Source: Flavobacterium cupreum (lineage in GTDB: Bacteria > Bacteroidota > Bacteroidia > Flavobacteriales > Flavobacteriaceae). From it: 64,000 bases of DNA. The translations under genes were made by a program, and so were the position numbers. The notes under the pieces are model-generated. The model made no database searches, was not told the origin of the DNA, and saw only the letters and a list, made by a program, of their open reading frames with translations. The DNA is taken from assembly GCF_003996965.1 (NCBI RefSeq), contig NZ_QWDM01000006.1, forward strand, positions 124,001-188,000, in the 5' to 3' direction. Positions 62,984 through 64,000 of this stretch are shown here, piece after piece (positions within the stretch are counted from its first letter, which is position 1; each line of letters begins with the position of its first letter).

Positions 62984-64000
62984 GATGTAGTATTTTATTT
63001 ATTTCTTTTTCAAAAACCTCTAAAGTATATTCCCGTGACCAAACGAGGGCTTTTTGAATTTTAAGTGTATAATCCGATTCGTTTTTTAGTGCTTTTTCGA
63101 GTTTAATAACATCCTGCTCTATTTTCATTTCCAACAACAGGCCGCGTTCTTCATCAGCGAGCATAAAGGGAACACAGGAAACTTTGGTTGCAACGGGAAA
63201 ACATCCCCAGAACATTCCTTCGGCAATGGCTTTGGGCCAGCCTTCACTTTTAGAGGGCAGCATCACAAAATGGCTTTTCTGAAGGGCCTGTTTTATCGTA
63301 TCCTGATTTTGATTTCCATGCAAAAAGACAATATTTTCCAATTGCTTGTTTTTAATGTATGCTTCTAAACTATTTCGTTGAATACCATCGCCGTATACAT
63401 TTAGAACTATATTAAATCCTTTTATCTCCAATTGCTCCACCAGCTGTATCGCATATAAAGGATTTTTACCTTCCACGAGACTTCCGACGAAAGCAAATTC
63501 TATTCCTGCACTAAAAGGTTCTTTCTGGACCACAGTTTTCTCTGATTCTAAATACGTGGCTGTAAAAAACGGCACTATGTTTTTAGTTTTATTTTTCCAG
63601 TCGCCATACACCAAAACCTTCATGTTTCGGGTCAAAAAAACATTGCTTACAATATACTTTTGCAATTTGTAAGTCCAGGGCTGTTTGCTTTGCGGATCCC
63701 AATTGCCGGCATATTTTGCTGTTTTTTCTTTGTGTGGGAATAAAACCTGAACGATACAGCCAATCAGCCCCATATTTCCGGGACATCGCAAATGAATATG
63801 ATCGGCTTTTTTCATCGCCCAAAAGACCCTCCAGAAAATAATGGGCAATCTGAATACGGTTTTTAAGATCTCTTTAAAACTCGTAAGACTAAAATCGGGA
63901 ACTTCTTTAAAGTCGATTTTACCATGTTTATAAGGCAAATCTATTAAAGTTGGACTTTTAGGACTTAGCGGTGCGACCAGAATCAATTCATCAATATTTT
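62973..64000 (-). CDS. Glycosyltransferase, GT4-like (partial, N-terminus beyond right edge)
   Basis: The frame runs to the last base of the window without a start, reading INIDELILVAPLSPKS; the TTG at 63984 is just an inner Leu codon. The visible part has IHLRCPGNMGLIGCIVQ, the GT-B donor domain with GIEFAFVGSLVEGKNPLYA and ADEERGLLLEM, and the E-x7-E motif PSKSEGWPKAIAEGMFWGC. It is part of the surface-polysaccharide operon that continues to the right. Confidence 0.9.
   Translation of the reverse strand, partial: NIDELILVAPLSPKSPTLIDLPYKHGKIDFKEVPDFSLTSFKEILKTVFRLPIIFWRVFWAMKKADHIHLRCPGNMGLIGCIVQVLFPHKEKTAKYAGNWDPQSKQPWTYKLQKYIVSNVFLTRNMKVLVYGDWKNKTKNIVPFFTATYLESEKTVVQKEPFSAGIEFAFVGSLVEGKNPLYAIQLVEQLEIKGFNIVLNVYGDGIQRNSLEAYIKNKQLENIVFLHGNQNQDTIKQALQKSHFVMLPSKSEGWPKAIAEGMFWGCFPVATKVSCVPFMLADEERGLLLEMKIEQDVIKLEKALKNESDYTLKIQKALVWSREYTLEVFEKEINKILHHEA

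Noticed and set aside
58240..64000. A complete capsule or O-antigen locus
   Set aside because: Only five genes of the left end are visible; no wzx, wzc or sugar-nucleotide genes can be assigned in the window.
1..64000. Phage, insertion sequence, restriction or CRISPR-type defence island
   Set aside because: No transposase, integrase, nuclease array, methylase or Cas-like protein is present.

Overview
The window is AT-rich chromosomal DNA from a member of the Bacteroidota, most likely a Flavobacterium or close relative. Evidence: TAnnTTTG-type -7 promoter boxes, signal peptides ending in a FAQ/FSQ-like motif, SusC/SusD and HmuY/TonB outer-membrane systems, a PorV-like protein of the type IX secretion class, a DUF4105/Lnb protein, and many long hairpin repeats between genes. 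There is no phage, insertion sequence, CRISPR array or rRNA operon.

Layout. 1-6 kb: the N-terminal part of a TPR sensor histidine kinase running off the left edge, a small unknown protein, a membrane-protein / winged-helix regulator / DUF4173 group sharing one palindromic operator motif, a structured GC-rich repeat and a CorA transporter. 6-13.3 kb: folD, ffh and a three-gene MBOAT/SGNH O-acyl-transfer operon. 13.6-17.8 kb: an HmuY lipoprotein and TonB receptor divergent from a DUF6607 gene, with a perfect palindrome between the promoters. 18-22.7 kb: a SusC/SusD pair whose susD is frameshifted. 23-37.8 kb: argS, a TonB-type beta-barrel protein, cutC, fabH, an S9 peptidase, an orphan ABC ATPase, an OmpA/lipocalin lipoprotein pair, htpG and a DUF4369 lipoprotein. 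38-44 kb: two tandem tRNA-Thr(UGU) genes, a small conserved protein, manA, bcp, queD, idi, an exported msrB-msrA pair and an Xaa-Pro aminopeptidase. 44.6-48.1 kb: an unknown protein, a SMI1/KNR4-type protein interrupted by an in-frame stop, and an FAD oxidoreductase. 48.4-55.8 kb: a 79-aa protein, recQ, kdsD-tatC-carboxymuconolactone decarboxylase, lptB, a GH25 lysozyme and pssA. 56-64 kb: a PorV-like protein, an Lnb-like protein and one end of an exopolysaccharide/O-antigen cluster (sugar-phosphate transferase, ligase/polymerase, glycosyltransferase, methyltransferase, partial glycosyltransferase) transcribed leftward from beyond the right edge.

The unifying theme is envelope biology: wall or glycan O-acylation, outer-membrane nutrient uptake, lipoproteins, Kdo/LPS export and surface polysaccharide. 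Regulation is partly visible as paired promoters and palindromes. The most unusual non-coding content is a set of nested intergenic palindromes. Functions are assigned from recognisable motifs read by eye; no database search was possible.
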